Shown one piece after another: positions 11,036-19,007 of a stretch of 64,000 bases of DNA (positions are counted from its first letter, which is position 1; each line of letters starts with the position of its first letter). Below the pieces are notes generated by a model, which saw nothing but the letters and a program-made list of their open reading frames with translations, was not told the origin of the DNA and did not search any database. The DNA comes from CAYSLU01 sp964431965 (GTDB taxonomy: Bacteria; Verrucomicrobiota; Kiritimatiellia; CAIKKV01; CAYSLU01). Location of the stretch: the NCBI GenBank assembly GCA_964431965.1, contig CAYSLU010000018.1, positions 1 to 64,000 on the forward strand, written 5' to 3'. A program made the position numbers and the translations under genes.

Positions 11036-11180
11036 CAGTCCTCATGGGAAGCCCCGTGAAGGGGCTGCTGCTTGGGTCAAGGCGTCGGCATCGGGTCTCC
11101 GGGTGGAGCCCCGGTCGAATCCGGCCGGTGGGGGTGGACCGTTGGCCCTGCCCCGCCCCGCGGCGGGCGTGGTGGCTGGG

Positions 11181-12539
11181 ATGATGCTCATGCGCATGAC
11201 GCACAGAGATGAGCGGGTGACGGCCGCCAGCATCCGATCCGGATCGGCCTTGGCCTTCTGGGCGCTGGTCGTCTGGATGGGGCTCGGCGGGCCGGCTCCG
11301 GCCGGCACGCTGATACTCAAGAACAAGGCCGTCAATCCTTCGACTAACGAAGTCCAGAAGATCGAGATCAAGTCGTATCTCCCGTCTCGCGTCACGCCGC
11401 GGGACGTTGTGGATCTGGGTGAGTACGAGCTCGGCTATGACGTCCAGCAGTCGCTCTACTACGTGCGCCGGGAGATCGAGCTGGCCCCTCGCGAAGTCCG
11501 GACGCTGCAGGTCGAGATTACCGACATCTGGGTCATTCCCGACGAGCAGTTCGCGGCCCTGAAGGCGCACGCTCAGCGGCTGGCGGACGAGCTGCGTCGA
11601 ACCGGGAACGGGGATGTGGCGGAGCAGCTGAACCAGCAGATCCAGACCTCGTTGGCGCAGGTTCAGGATCTTCAGGCGCGGACGTCGATGTCGGTCGTCC
11701 GGCCGCTGGATCACATTCGGGCCTACGATGCGAACGTCAAGCTTCTGGATCGAGTCAAGGAGGACGTGTCGCGGCTCGAAAATCTGCTGATCGGCGCCGG
11801 CGGGGATCCCGGCGAGATGCTGGGCGGAAAGGTGCTGCCCGTTCAGCCGGAGGCGTACCGCGCGGAGTCCGGCACGGGAGATGTCGTGATAATCCGCATC
11901 CAAGTGCGCAACACGTCCCAGACCGAGGCCCAGCCCGTTCCGGTCTCGCGCGATCTGCCGGCGGAGGTGGCGCTGGACGACGTGCTGGATCCCGGGGGGC
12001 TGGCTGTCGCATACGCGTACGATCGGAAGGTCGCGTACGCCTATTCGGAGGGAGTCGAGCTGGGGCCGGGCGAGTCGCGGACGTTCGAGGTCCGCCTCCG
12101 GAACAAGTGGCAGATCAGCCGCGAGAAGATTCAGAGCATGGACGGCCGGCTGTCGAACATGGTTGCGGCGGTGCGCGCCTCGGGCAAGTTTCCGGCGGTC
12201 GAGGGTGAAGCGGGGGCCATCCGGGACGCGCTCGGAGCTTTTTCGGCCACGAACCGGTCGGGGGCGGTCAACGAGGCGTACATTGCGGCGTTCCGCGACG
12301 AAGTCGCGCGGCTCGGCGACCTGGATGCGAAGATCAGCCGCCTCGAGGATCTGGTCAAGACGTCGCCCAAGCCGTCGTTCATGGATGAGGCGGGGAAGAT
12401 GTTCCGCGTGGCAGCCCCCGAGAAGCGCACCACGTGGATCATCATCTACTCCATTCTGGGCTTCCTGGCCCTGGTGAGCCTGCTGTTCTTCCTCCGCTGG
12501 TACGGGAAGTCGAAGGGGGAGGGGGACGTTCCCTCATGA
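11181..12539 (+). CDS. Exported coiled-coil protein with C-terminal membrane anchor, first gene of the ATPase/T2SS operon
   Basis: A protein of about 452 residues that I do not recognise. After a positively charged start it has a hydrophobic export signal (roughly residues 20-40, ending near PAPAG). A beta-rich part follows, then predicted helices with heptad-like Leu/Val (about residues 130-215), another beta-sandwich-like part with many acidic and Gly/Pro turns, a second helical stretch, and one membrane helix near residues 417-442 followed by a short basic tail. The body should therefore lie outside the cytoplasm with the tail inside. The start is uncertain: ATG 11181, a later ATG, or GTG 11217. 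Its stop overlaps the start of the alpha1 gene (ATGA), so it is translationally coupled to the F-type ATPase. It may link the ATPase to an outside partner such as the giant protein upstream, which is an inference. Confidence 0.75.
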   Translation: MMLMRMTHRDERVTAASIRSGSALAFWALVVWMGLGGPAPAGTLILKNKAVNPSTNEVQKIEIKSYLPSRVTPRDVVDLGEYELGYDVQQSLYYVRREIELAPREVRTLQVEITDIWVIPDEQFAALKAHAQRLADELRRTGNGDVAEQLNQQIQTSLAQVQDLQARTSMSVVRPLDHIRAYDANVKLLDRVKEDVSRLENLLIGAGGDPGEMLGGKVLPVQPEAYRAESGTGDVVIIRIQVRNTSQTEAQPVPVSRDLPAEVALDDVLDPGGLAVAYAYDRKVAYAYSEGVELGPGESRTFEVRLRNKWQISREKIQSMDGRLSNMVAAVRASGKFPAVEGEAGAIRDALGAFSATNRSGAVNEAYIAAFRDEVARLGDLDAKISRLEDLVKTSPKPSFMDEAGKMFRVAAPEKRTTWIIIYSILGFLALVSLLFFLRWYGKSKGEGDVPS

Positions 12540-13993
12540 AGATCAGCCTCCTGCGCATGAAGGAGTATGGGGAGGTGGCGGAGATCAAGCAGGACATCGT
12601 CCACGTCTCCGGGCTGGTGAACTGCATGAACGGCCAGATGATCACTCTGGTGGACAGCACCCAGGGCATCGTCGTGGGGTTCGACGCCAACTACGTGCTG
12701 GCGCTCGTGGTGAAGGAAGGGGAGCGGATCAAGCCCGGCGACCGCGTGCTCTCCGCCATTGAGACCTTTTCGATTCCAGTCGGCGAGAATTTCCTCGGCC
12801 GGCGGGTGAACGGGCTGGCGGAGGCGATCGACGGACGGGCTCCGATTGTGCCGGACAAGCGGTATCCCATTTTTGCGACGGCTCCCTCCGTGCTGGAGCG
12901 CATGCCCGTGCGCGAGTGCCTCGAGACGGGCGTGAAGATCATCGACATGATGGTCCCGATCGGCAAGGGGCAGCGCCAGCTCATCATCGGCGACCGCGTG
13001 ACGGGCAAGACGGCCATTGCGGTCGATGCGATCCTGTCCCAAAAGGGCAAGAACGTGGTGTGCATCTACTGCTGCATCGGCAAGCCCGAATCGGCCCTGG
13101 CCAAGGTGGTGGAGACGCTGGAGGAGCACCAGGCCATGGCGTACTCCATCGTGGTGGCGGCCACGGCGTCGAACTCGATGGGCCAGCAGTATCTGGTGCC
13201 CTACGTGGCGTCGAGCATCGGCGAGTACTTCATGCACGAGCAGGGCCGCGACGTGCTGATCGTGTTCGACGACCTGACGAAGCATGCCTGGATCTACCGG
13301 CAGATGTCCCTGCTGCTGGAGCGGTCGCCGGGGCGCGATGCGTATCCGGGCGACATCTTCTATCTTCACTCCCAGCTCGTGGAGCGAGCCGGCAAGCTGC
13401 GCGCGGAGCTCGGGGGCGGCTCCATGACGTTCCTTCCGATCATCGAGACCCTGCAGGGCGACGTGGCCCGGTATGTCCCCTCGAACTTGGTCTCGATGAC
13501 CGACGGCCAGATCTATACGAGCGCCCAGCTGTTCGGCGAAGGCTTCAAGCCGTCGATCGATCTCGGCCTGTCGGTGTCGCGAATCGGCAACAAGGTTCAG
13601 TGGCCGGCCATGAAGCAGCTGGCCTCGATGCTGCGCCTGGAGTACGTCCGGTACAAGGAACTCGAGCGGCTGACCCGCATCAAGGCGGCGGTGTCCCAGG
13701 ACATCGAGCGGCGGCTGAACAAGGGGCGGATCGTCTCCGCGATCCTGATGCAGGATAAGAGCGTGCCGGTGCCGATGGAGGACGAGGTCATCACGCTCTA
13801 TGCCCTGTCCAAGGGGTGTTTCGACAGCTGCACCACGGCGGATGTCATGCCGATGCAGCGGAAGCTTGTCGGGTTTATCCGGGATAGCCGGCCGCAGCTG
13901 TTCCGGGACCTTCGGGAAAAACGCGATCTGACCCGGGAGATTCGGGAGGGCTTGGATGAGCAGCTCCGGAGCTTCGCGAATAGCGCCATTTAA
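12536..13993 (+). CDS. atpA: F-type ATPase alpha subunit 1 (arginine finger retained)
   Basis: A 485-residue alpha-type F1 subunit. It shows the alpha Walker A motif GDRVTGKT (residues 152-159; the usual form is GDRQTGKT), the block 'YRQMSLLLERSPGRDAYPGD', and the arginine finger in SVSRIG (Arg349), which would complete the catalytic site of a neighbouring beta subunit. The ATG at 12536 overlaps the previous stop by 4 nt. The gene is followed, with a 38-nt overlap, by a second alpha gene. The Gln-to-Val change in the P-loop and the Lys in place of Gln after 'CIG' set both alphas of this operon apart from the housekeeping form. Motifs make the family certain; the role in a normal ATP synthase is doubtful because no a subunit is encoded here. 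Confidence 0.93.
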   Translation: MKISLLRMKEYGEVAEIKQDIVHVSGLVNCMNGQMITLVDSTQGIVVGFDANYVLALVVKEGERIKPGDRVLSAIETFSIPVGENFLGRRVNGLAEAIDGRAPIVPDKRYPIFATAPSVLERMPVRECLETGVKIIDMMVPIGKGQRQLIIGDRVTGKTAIAVDAILSQKGKNVVCIYCCIGKPESALAKVVETLEEHQAMAYSIVVAATASNSMGQQYLVPYVASSIGEYFMHEQGRDVLIVFDDLTKHAWIYRQMSLLLERSPGRDAYPGDIFYLHSQLVERAGKLRAELGGGSMTFLPIIETLQGDVARYVPSNLVSMTDGQIYTSAQLFGEGFKPSIDLGLSVSRIGNKVQWPAMKQLASMLRLEYVRYKELERLTRIKAAVSQDIERRLNKGRIVSAILMQDKSVPVPMEDEVITLYALSKGCFDSCTTADVMPMQRKLVGFIRDSRPQLFRDLREKRDLTREIREGLDEQLRSFANSAI

Positions 13994-15443
13994 GATCAAG
14001 CTGTCCGAAAAGGGCCGGATCAAGGACATTAAGAACATTATTGTCCGCGTCACCGGTCTGTCCTCCTGTCTGAACGGCCAGATTCTCGACCTCGGTCGCG
14101 ATGTCAAGGGCATCGTGATGGGGTTCGACGAGGAGGAGGTGCTCGCGCTGGTCCTGGGCGACGAAGGCAAGCTTCGCATGGGCCAGGAGGTGTCCGGCAT
14201 CAGCGAGCCCTTCGCCATACCGGTCGGCTACCGCTTTCTCGGTCGCATGGTCGACGCGCTCTGCCTGCCGTGCGACGAGCACGGGCCGATTCCGTCGGAG
14301 GAGCAGTGCGCGGTATTCCGCGATTCGCCGCCGATCATGAGCCGGTCGCCAATCGACCGGTTCCTCTGCACCGGCACGCGGATGATCGATGCCCTGATTC
14401 CCCTCGGCAAGGGGCAGCGTCAGCTGGTGATCGGGGACCGCATGACGGGTAAGACGTCGGTCGCCGTGGACACGATCCTGAGCCAGAAGGGGCGCGAGGT
14501 CATCTGCATCTACTGCTGCATCGGGAAGTCCGTATCGGCCCTGGAGAAGGCGGTGGGGACGATCAACCGGGCTGGCTGCCTCGACTACACGATCGTGATG
14601 GTCGCGACGGACAACGCCCCTGCCGGCGAGCAGTACCTGGTGCCGTTTTCGGCCGCGACGATGGGGGACTTCTTCGCCCGGAGCGGGCGTGATGTCGTGG
14701 TCGTGTTCGACGACCTGACGAAGCACGCCTGGGCCTACCGGCAGCTGTCGCTGCTTCTGGAGCGCCCGCCCGGCCGAGAGGCGTATCCGGGCGACATCTT
14801 CTACATCCAGACCCAGCTCATGGAGCGGGCGGGCCGGTACAACCAGGAGAACGGCGGCGGCTCGATGACGTTTCTCGGGATCGCGGAGACGCTGCAGGGC
14901 GACCTCACCGGCTATATCCCGTCGAACCTCATCTCGATGTGCGACGGCCAGTTCTTCCTGAGCACCGCGCTGTACGCCGAAGGCCAGCGTCCGGCGATCG
15001 ACCTCGCCTATTCGGTTTCGATCGTGGGCGGCAAGGCCCAGCCGCCGGTGCTGAAGCGGCTGTCCGCCACGCTTCGCTCGGAGTACGCGCGGTATGTGGA
15101 ACTGGTGAAGATCAGCCGACTCCAGAGCGCCCTGTCCAGGGAGGCCGAGCGTATCCTGCGGAAGGGCGAGGCGATCCTGGCCTCTTTTCAGCAGGGGCAG
15201 AACGAGCCGAGCTCGCTGATCGAGCAGGTGGTGCTGCTCTACATGCTGCGGCGCGGCGTCATCTCCGACCTGTCGTCGGACGACCGCGAGATCCTCCGCC
15301 GGGAGATCATGGCGTTCGTGCAGCAGCGCAACGACAGCGTCATCATGGCGATCAACGAGCAGACCGATCTCACGCCCGAGCTCGAGAAGGCGCTGGATGA
15401 TCTGACGACGGGCTACCTGGCGGCTCGGCGCGAGGCGAAGTGA
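13956..15443 (+). CDS. F-type ATPase alpha subunit 2 paralogue lacking the arginine finger
   Basis: A 495-residue alpha-type subunit clearly paralogous to its neighbour, with Walker A GDRMTGKT (residues 160-167) and the shared blocks 'FDDLTKHAWAYRQLSLLLER' and PGREAYPGD. At the arginine-finger position the sequence reads SVSIVG (Ile356) where alpha1 has SVSRIG. An alpha2-beta interface should therefore hydrolyse ATP poorly or not at all, if the family mechanism applies. The start at 13956 overlaps alpha1 by 38 nt. The two alphas probably occupy different non-catalytic positions of one hexamer, which would break its threefold symmetry, though alternative complexes are possible. The subunit family is certain; the consequence is inferred from the known role of this residue. 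Confidence 0.92.
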   Translation: MSSSGASRIAPFKIKLSEKGRIKDIKNIIVRVTGLSSCLNGQILDLGRDVKGIVMGFDEEEVLALVLGDEGKLRMGQEVSGISEPFAIPVGYRFLGRMVDALCLPCDEHGPIPSEEQCAVFRDSPPIMSRSPIDRFLCTGTRMIDALIPLGKGQRQLVIGDRMTGKTSVAVDTILSQKGREVICIYCCIGKSVSALEKAVGTINRAGCLDYTIVMVATDNAPAGEQYLVPFSAATMGDFFARSGRDVVVVFDDLTKHAWAYRQLSLLLERPPGREAYPGDIFYIQTQLMERAGRYNQENGGGSMTFLGIAETLQGDLTGYIPSNLISMCDGQFFLSTALYAEGQRPAIDLAYSVSIVGGKAQPPVLKRLSATLRSEYARYVELVKISRLQSALSREAERILRKGEAILASFQQGQNEPSSLIEQVVLLYMLRRGVISDLSSDDREILRREIMAFVQQRNDSVIMAINEQTDLTPELEKALDDLTTGYLAARREAK

Positions 15444-15447
15444 CGCT

Positions 15448-15678
15448 ATGATCCAGGTGACCGTGCTAAGCGCCAAGGCGGTGCTGTTCGAAGGGCAGGC
15501 GTGGAGCCTGTTCCTGCCCGGGGATCAGGGCGAGTTCGAGGTGCTGACGCACCACGCCCCGATTGTGAGTCTGCTGCGGTCCGGTCGGGTGGTGATCGAT
15601 TGGGAGAAGAGCATACCGATCCAGAGGGGCATGATGCAGTTCCACGATAACGAGTGCGTCATCCTGATAGAGGAATAG
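15448..15678 (+). CDS. atpC: F-type ATPase epsilon subunit, beta-sandwich domain only
   Basis: A 76-residue protein matching the N-terminal beta-sandwich domain of epsilon ('FLPGDQGEFEVLTHHAPIVS'). Usual epsilon subunits have 130-140 residues and a C-terminal helical hairpin that can inhibit ATP hydrolysis; that part is absent here. The gene starts 4 nt after the alpha2 stop and ends 8 nt before the c-subunit gene, so it is not a sequencing-edge fragment. In a complex it would sit on gamma and the c ring, and without the hairpin this kind of self-inhibition should be missing. Confidence 0.85.
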   Translation: MIQVTVLSAKAVLFEGQAWSLFLPGDQGEFEVLTHHAPIVSLLRSGRVVIDWEKSIPIQRGMMQFHDNECVILIEE

Positions 15679-15686
15679 ACGGGTCC

Positions 15687-15899
15687 ATGCGCAACATCGT
15701 CATCATTCTGGTCATGTTCGTGACCATTCTGGGGCCCTCGGCCGTGATCGCGGCCATCGGCTACGCCAGCATCCGGGCCCTGGGGCGGAACCCGTCGGCG
15801 GCCAACAAGATCCTGCAGGCGATGATCGTGTCCCTGGTGTTTGCGGAGTCGATCGCCGTGATCGCGCTGCTTATTCTGTTTCAGCTTCTGGGAAGGTAG
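15687..15899 (+). CDS. atpE: F-type ATPase c-like subunit (membrane ring)
   Basis: A 70-residue two-helix membrane protein. The loop GRNPSA (residues 33-38) corresponds to the conserved ARQPEA loop. Glu54 in helix 2, in the context VFAES, matches the ion-carrying carboxylate. The following Ser resembles sodium-type c subunits, but the helix-1 Gln of those is not evident. The dense GxGxGxG pattern of helix 1 that packs normal c rings is missing; only scattered Gly/Ala remain. The first ATG after GACGGG was chosen (15687). With c present but no a subunit in the operon, the ring may rotate without ion flow or may borrow an a subunit encoded elsewhere. Confidence 0.82.
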   Translation: MRNIVIILVMFVTILGPSAVIAAIGYASIRALGRNPSAANKILQAMIVSLVFAESIAVIALLILFQLLGR

Positions 15900-15926
15900 A
15901 CGGCCCGAGCAACCGGAGAGAAAGCC

Positions 15927-16655
15927 ATGCCCGTATATTTTATTGTCGCGCAGGTGGTGATGTTCGCGGTGATGGTGCTCGTGCTCAAGCGGATCCTGCT
16001 GAGCGATACGATGAACGCCGTGAGCCGCCTGCGGGAGGTCGAGTCCGAGGTCACGAAGAAGGAGGAGTCGGTTCGCCGCCGCATCGAGGAGCACGAGAAG
16101 GAGTTCCAGCGCAAGAGCGCGGAAGCGCGTGAGGCGCTGACTCGCGATCGCGACACGTCCGAGCGGGAGCTGGCCAAGATCAAGGACGCGATGCTGGGCG
16201 ATGCCAAGCGCGAGAGCGATCGGATCATCGGCGAGGCCCAGATCAACAAGGACAAGCTGCGGCGCGAGATCTTCGACGAGATGATGACGACCGCCATCGA
16301 CTTCTCCGCCCAGGTGTTCGACCTGGTGTTCAGCGAAAAGACGGGCAGCGCGCTCAACCGCCAGTTCGTCGACGAGCTGATCGAGGCGATGGAAGGGCTG
16401 GACGAAAGCACGGTCACAATCGAAGCCGGCGAGGGCGAGGTGATCGCGAGCCACCCGCTGGAAACCGCGCAGCGCAAGCGGATGGAGGATGTGCTGACCC
16501 GCAAGTTCGGCCGCGATTTCAAGATTGCGGAGAAGGTGGACCCGAAGCTGCTGGCCGGCTTGATCATCCGGCTGGGCGGGCTGGAGATCGACGGCAGCCT
16601 CCTCAGCCGGTTCCACGAGGCGGCGGCCGAGGTGAAGAAGCGCAAGAAGGCGTGA
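15927..16655 (+). CDS. atpF: F-type ATPase b-delta fusion subunit (stator)
   Basis: A 242-residue peripheral-stalk protein. An N-terminal membrane helix (residues about 3-24) leads into a long charged coiled coil (about 28-115, rich in Glu/Arg/Lys) as in subunit b. The C-terminal third (about 155-235) matches the delta/OSCP C-terminal domain, including a 'DPKLLAGLIIRLGG' stretch followed by IDGSLLSRF. It thus joins a membrane anchor to an F1-binding domain. Spacing is 27 nt after c and 19 nt before gamma. b-delta fusions exist in other bacteria, but here there is no separate b, b' or delta gene, so the complex would have one kind of stalk. Confidence 0.85.
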   Translation: MPVYFIVAQVVMFAVMVLVLKRILLSDTMNAVSRLREVESEVTKKEESVRRRIEEHEKEFQRKSAEAREALTRDRDTSERELAKIKDAMLGDAKRESDRIIGEAQINKDKLRREIFDEMMTTAIDFSAQVFDLVFSEKTGSALNRQFVDELIEAMEGLDESTVTIEAGEGEVIASHPLETAQRKRMEDVLTRKFGRDFKIAEKVDPKLLAGLIIRLGGLEIDGSLLSRFHEAAAEVKKRKKA

Positions 16656-16674
16656 TGAGCGGGGGGGATGCGGC

Positions 16675-17598
16675 ATGCAGGTGGCGGAGGTCAGGCGAGA
16701 GCTGCGATTCAACAGCGAGCTGTTGATCCTGATCGACACGCTGAAGAACATCGCGGGCTCGCAGTACCATCTGCTGGAGAAGGAGAAGCGGCTCCGGTTC
16801 GAGCGGTTCATGCAGTCGTTCGGCCACTTTTTCCGGCTGATGCACCTCGCGGACGTCGAGGATGCGTTTGTGAGGGTCGCGTCGGATGTGCTGGGAGTCG
16901 TGGTGGTGACATCCGACGCCGGATTCATGGGCGGCCTGAACACCGGCGTCGTGGAAACGGCGCTCGAGCAGCAGCGGGGACGGTCCGTCGAACAGATGCA
17001 CTTCATGGTGGTGGGCGAGAAGGGCGCCATGCTGTTCGGTGACACGAAGCACCCGTTCAAGCCGTTTGCCGGAGTGACGAACGAGACGCGCTACGAGCGG
17101 GCGGTTGAGGTCCGGGACTACATCGCTCAGGAGGTGCGCGAGCGGCGCATCGGGAAGGTGGTGGCGGTGTATCCGCGCCCCCTCTCGTTCAGCCGGCAGG
17201 TCATCGAGGTGACGAGCCTGCTGCCGTGCGCCGAGGTGTTCGAGCACGCGGAGGTGGCGGCGCGCAAGCGGGGCGTCGTGGCGACGAGCCGGCGCGTGAT
17301 CATCGAGTCGACGGAGAAGGATATGGCGGCCTACCTCGCGGGCGTCTGGATGACCGCGAAGCTGTACGAGGCCTTTGAGGACGGCAAGCTTGCCGAGTAC
17401 GCGGCCAGGGCGATGCACCTCGAGGGCAGCGTTCAGAAGCTGCAGAAGGATAACAAGACGCTTAAGTATCAGTTCTTCCGGGCGGCGCACGAGCAGGTGG
17501 ACAAGGGCATGCGCGAGACGTTTTCGTCCAAGAAGCTGAAAGAGTCCAAGGACCGGAAGGCCGAGCTCCGCGAAGATGCTGCAGGAAGGGGCGAATGA
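16675..17598 (+). CDS. atpG: F-type ATPase gamma subunit, divergent
   Basis: A 307-residue central-stalk subunit. The family core is clear in 'VVVVTSDAGFMGGLNTGVV' (about residues 76-94), like the conserved TSDRGLCGGLN block. The N-terminal helix is recognisable, but the C-terminal helix, normally the most conserved part of gamma and the rotor tip inside the hexamer, is poorly conserved and ends in a Lys/Glu-rich tail. The stop lies directly before the beta start (ATGATATG), so the two are coupled. A changed tip fits a changed hexamer with two alpha types. Confidence 0.87.
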   Translation: MQVAEVRRELRFNSELLILIDTLKNIAGSQYHLLEKEKRLRFERFMQSFGHFFRLMHLADVEDAFVRVASDVLGVVVVTSDAGFMGGLNTGVVETALEQQRGRSVEQMHFMVVGEKGAMLFGDTKHPFKPFAGVTNETRYERAVEVRDYIAQEVRERRIGKVVAVYPRPLSFSRQVIEVTSLLPCAEVFEHAEVAARKRGVVATSRRVIIESTEKDMAAYLAGVWMTAKLYEAFEDGKLAEYAARAMHLEGSVQKLQKDNKTLKYQFFRAAHEQVDKGMRETFSSKKLKESKDRKAELREDAAGRGE

Positions 17599-17599
17599 T

Positions 17600-18997
17600 A
17601 TGACCGAGCAGGACGTGATCTCCAAGAAAGGGCGCGTCGTGGCCGTCCAGGGGCCCGTCGTGGACGTGAAATTCGATTCTGTGGAGGACATCCCCGACCT
17701 GTACGAGACGGTGATCACGCGGACGTTTGACCGCCGCGAGGTCACGCTCGAGGTCGCGGAGCACCTGGAGGGCAACATTGCCCGGTGCGTCGCTTTGGCC
17801 TCGACGCTGAACTTGCAGCGGAACGCGCCGGCGACGGTGACGGGCCACCCGCTGACGATTCCCGTCGGCAACGAGCTCTTCGGCCGGATCATCAACGTGA
17901 TGGGCGATCCGATCGACGGCAAGGGCCCGATCGCCGCCAAGGAGTACCGATCGATCCATCGGGACGTCAGCAAGCTGAAGATGGACGTCGGCGGGCTTGC
18001 GGGCACGAAGCCGGTCGTGCTGGAGACCGGGATCAAGGTGATGGACCTTCTCTTCCCCGTGGTCAAGGGCGGCAAGACGGGCGTGGTCGGCGGGGCCGCG
18101 CTCGGCAAGACGCTCATCACGCTCGAGCTCATCCACAATATCGTAGAGGAGCATGAAGGCGCGTGCGTGTTCGTCGGCGTCGGCGAGCGCATCCGCGAGG
18201 GCAACGAGCTGTACTACGAGTTCGAGCGCGAGAAGATCCTGGACAAGGTCATGATGGTGTTCGGGCAGATGGATGAGCCGCCCGGCGCGCGCTTCGAGGT
18301 CATCAAGACCGGCATCACGCTCGCGGAGTGGCTGCACGACCAGAACAAGGATGTGCTGCTGTTCATCGACAACGTGTTCCGCTTCGTCCAGGCCGGCGCC
18401 GAGATCTCCACCCTGATGGGGCGCGTGCCGTCGGAGACCGGCTATCAGCCCACGCTGGCCTCGGAAGTCGGCGACTTCCACGAGCGCATCAAGTCGTCCG
18501 GGCGTGGATCGATCTCCGCCTTCGAGGCGGTGTTCGTGCCCGCCGACGACCTGACCGACCCGGCGGTGGTGGCGATCTTCAGCTACCTCGACTCGGTGCT
18601 GGTGCTGTCGCGCGAGCGCATTCAGCTGGGCCTCTATCCCGCGATCGATCCGCTCACGTCCTCATCATCGACCCTGGACGTGGCGATCATCGGGCAGCGG
18701 CACTTCGACGTTGCCCAGGAGACGCTGCGCGTGCTCACGAAGTACGATGAGCTCCGCCGGATCGTGGCGGTCATCGGCATCGACGAGCTGTCCCGGGCCG
18801 ACCGGACGCTCTACGACCGGGCGCGGAAGCTCCAGAACTTCATGACTCAGCCCTTCTTCACGGCGGAGGCGTACACGGGCAAGAAGGGGCAGTACGTGCC
18901 GGTGAAGGATACGATCGAGGGATGCGAGAAGATCATCGACGGCCGCGTGGACGACCGGGACGAGCGGGAGTTCTACCTCATCGGGAAAGTCGAATAG
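17600..18997 (+). CDS. atpD: F-type ATPase beta subunit (catalytic residues kept, DELSEED loop changed)
   Basis: A 465-residue beta subunit. Visible features are Walker A GGAALGKT (residues 164-171), the catalytic Glu196 in GVGERIREGN, PPGAR, the VPADDLTDPA block and the adenine-contacting Tyr in GLYPAIDPL. ATP hydrolysis therefore looks possible. The loop that pushes the rotor, normally DELSEED, reads DELSRAD (395-401), losing two acidic residues and gaining an Arg. The ATG at 17600 is preferred over 17576 because it follows GGAAGGGGCG. The next gene, gspE, starts only 10 nt after its stop, so the ATPase and secretion genes probably share an mRNA. Confidence 0.93.
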   Translation: MTEQDVISKKGRVVAVQGPVVDVKFDSVEDIPDLYETVITRTFDRREVTLEVAEHLEGNIARCVALASTLNLQRNAPATVTGHPLTIPVGNELFGRIINVMGDPIDGKGPIAAKEYRSIHRDVSKLKMDVGGLAGTKPVVLETGIKVMDLLFPVVKGGKTGVVGGAALGKTLITLELIHNIVEEHEGACVFVGVGERIREGNELYYEFEREKILDKVMMVFGQMDEPPGARFEVIKTGITLAEWLHDQNKDVLLFIDNVFRFVQAGAEISTLMGRVPSETGYQPTLASEVGDFHERIKSSGRGSISAFEAVFVPADDLTDPAVVAIFSYLDSVLVLSRERIQLGLYPAIDPLTSSSSTLDVAIIGQRHFDVAQETLRVLTKYDELRRIVAVIGIDELSRADRTLYDRARKLQNFMTQPFFTAEAYTGKKGQYVPVKDTIEGCEKIIDGRVDDRDEREFYLIGKVE

Positions 18998-19007
18998 GGA
19001 GGCTCCG

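Noticed and set aside
9666..11903. Very long antisense open frame (745 codons), and similar ones at 4380-6611, 2895-4358 and 12446-14218
   Set aside because: They mirror the codon pattern of real genes in GC-rich DNA, give Arg/His/Pro-rich proteins and have no family motifs.
12536..15443. Reading the two ATPase genes as V/A-type A and B subunits or as flagellar/T3SS FliI-like ATPases
   Set aside because: Both have alpha-type GDRxTGKT and 'PGREAYPGD/PGRDAYPGD' blocks, and the operon has epsilon, gamma, b-delta and beta of F-type.
11181..18997. The operon as a sodium-type N-ATPase
   Set aside because: N-ATPase operons start with beta-epsilon, contain atpQ/atpR and an a subunit, and have one alpha; none of that fits.
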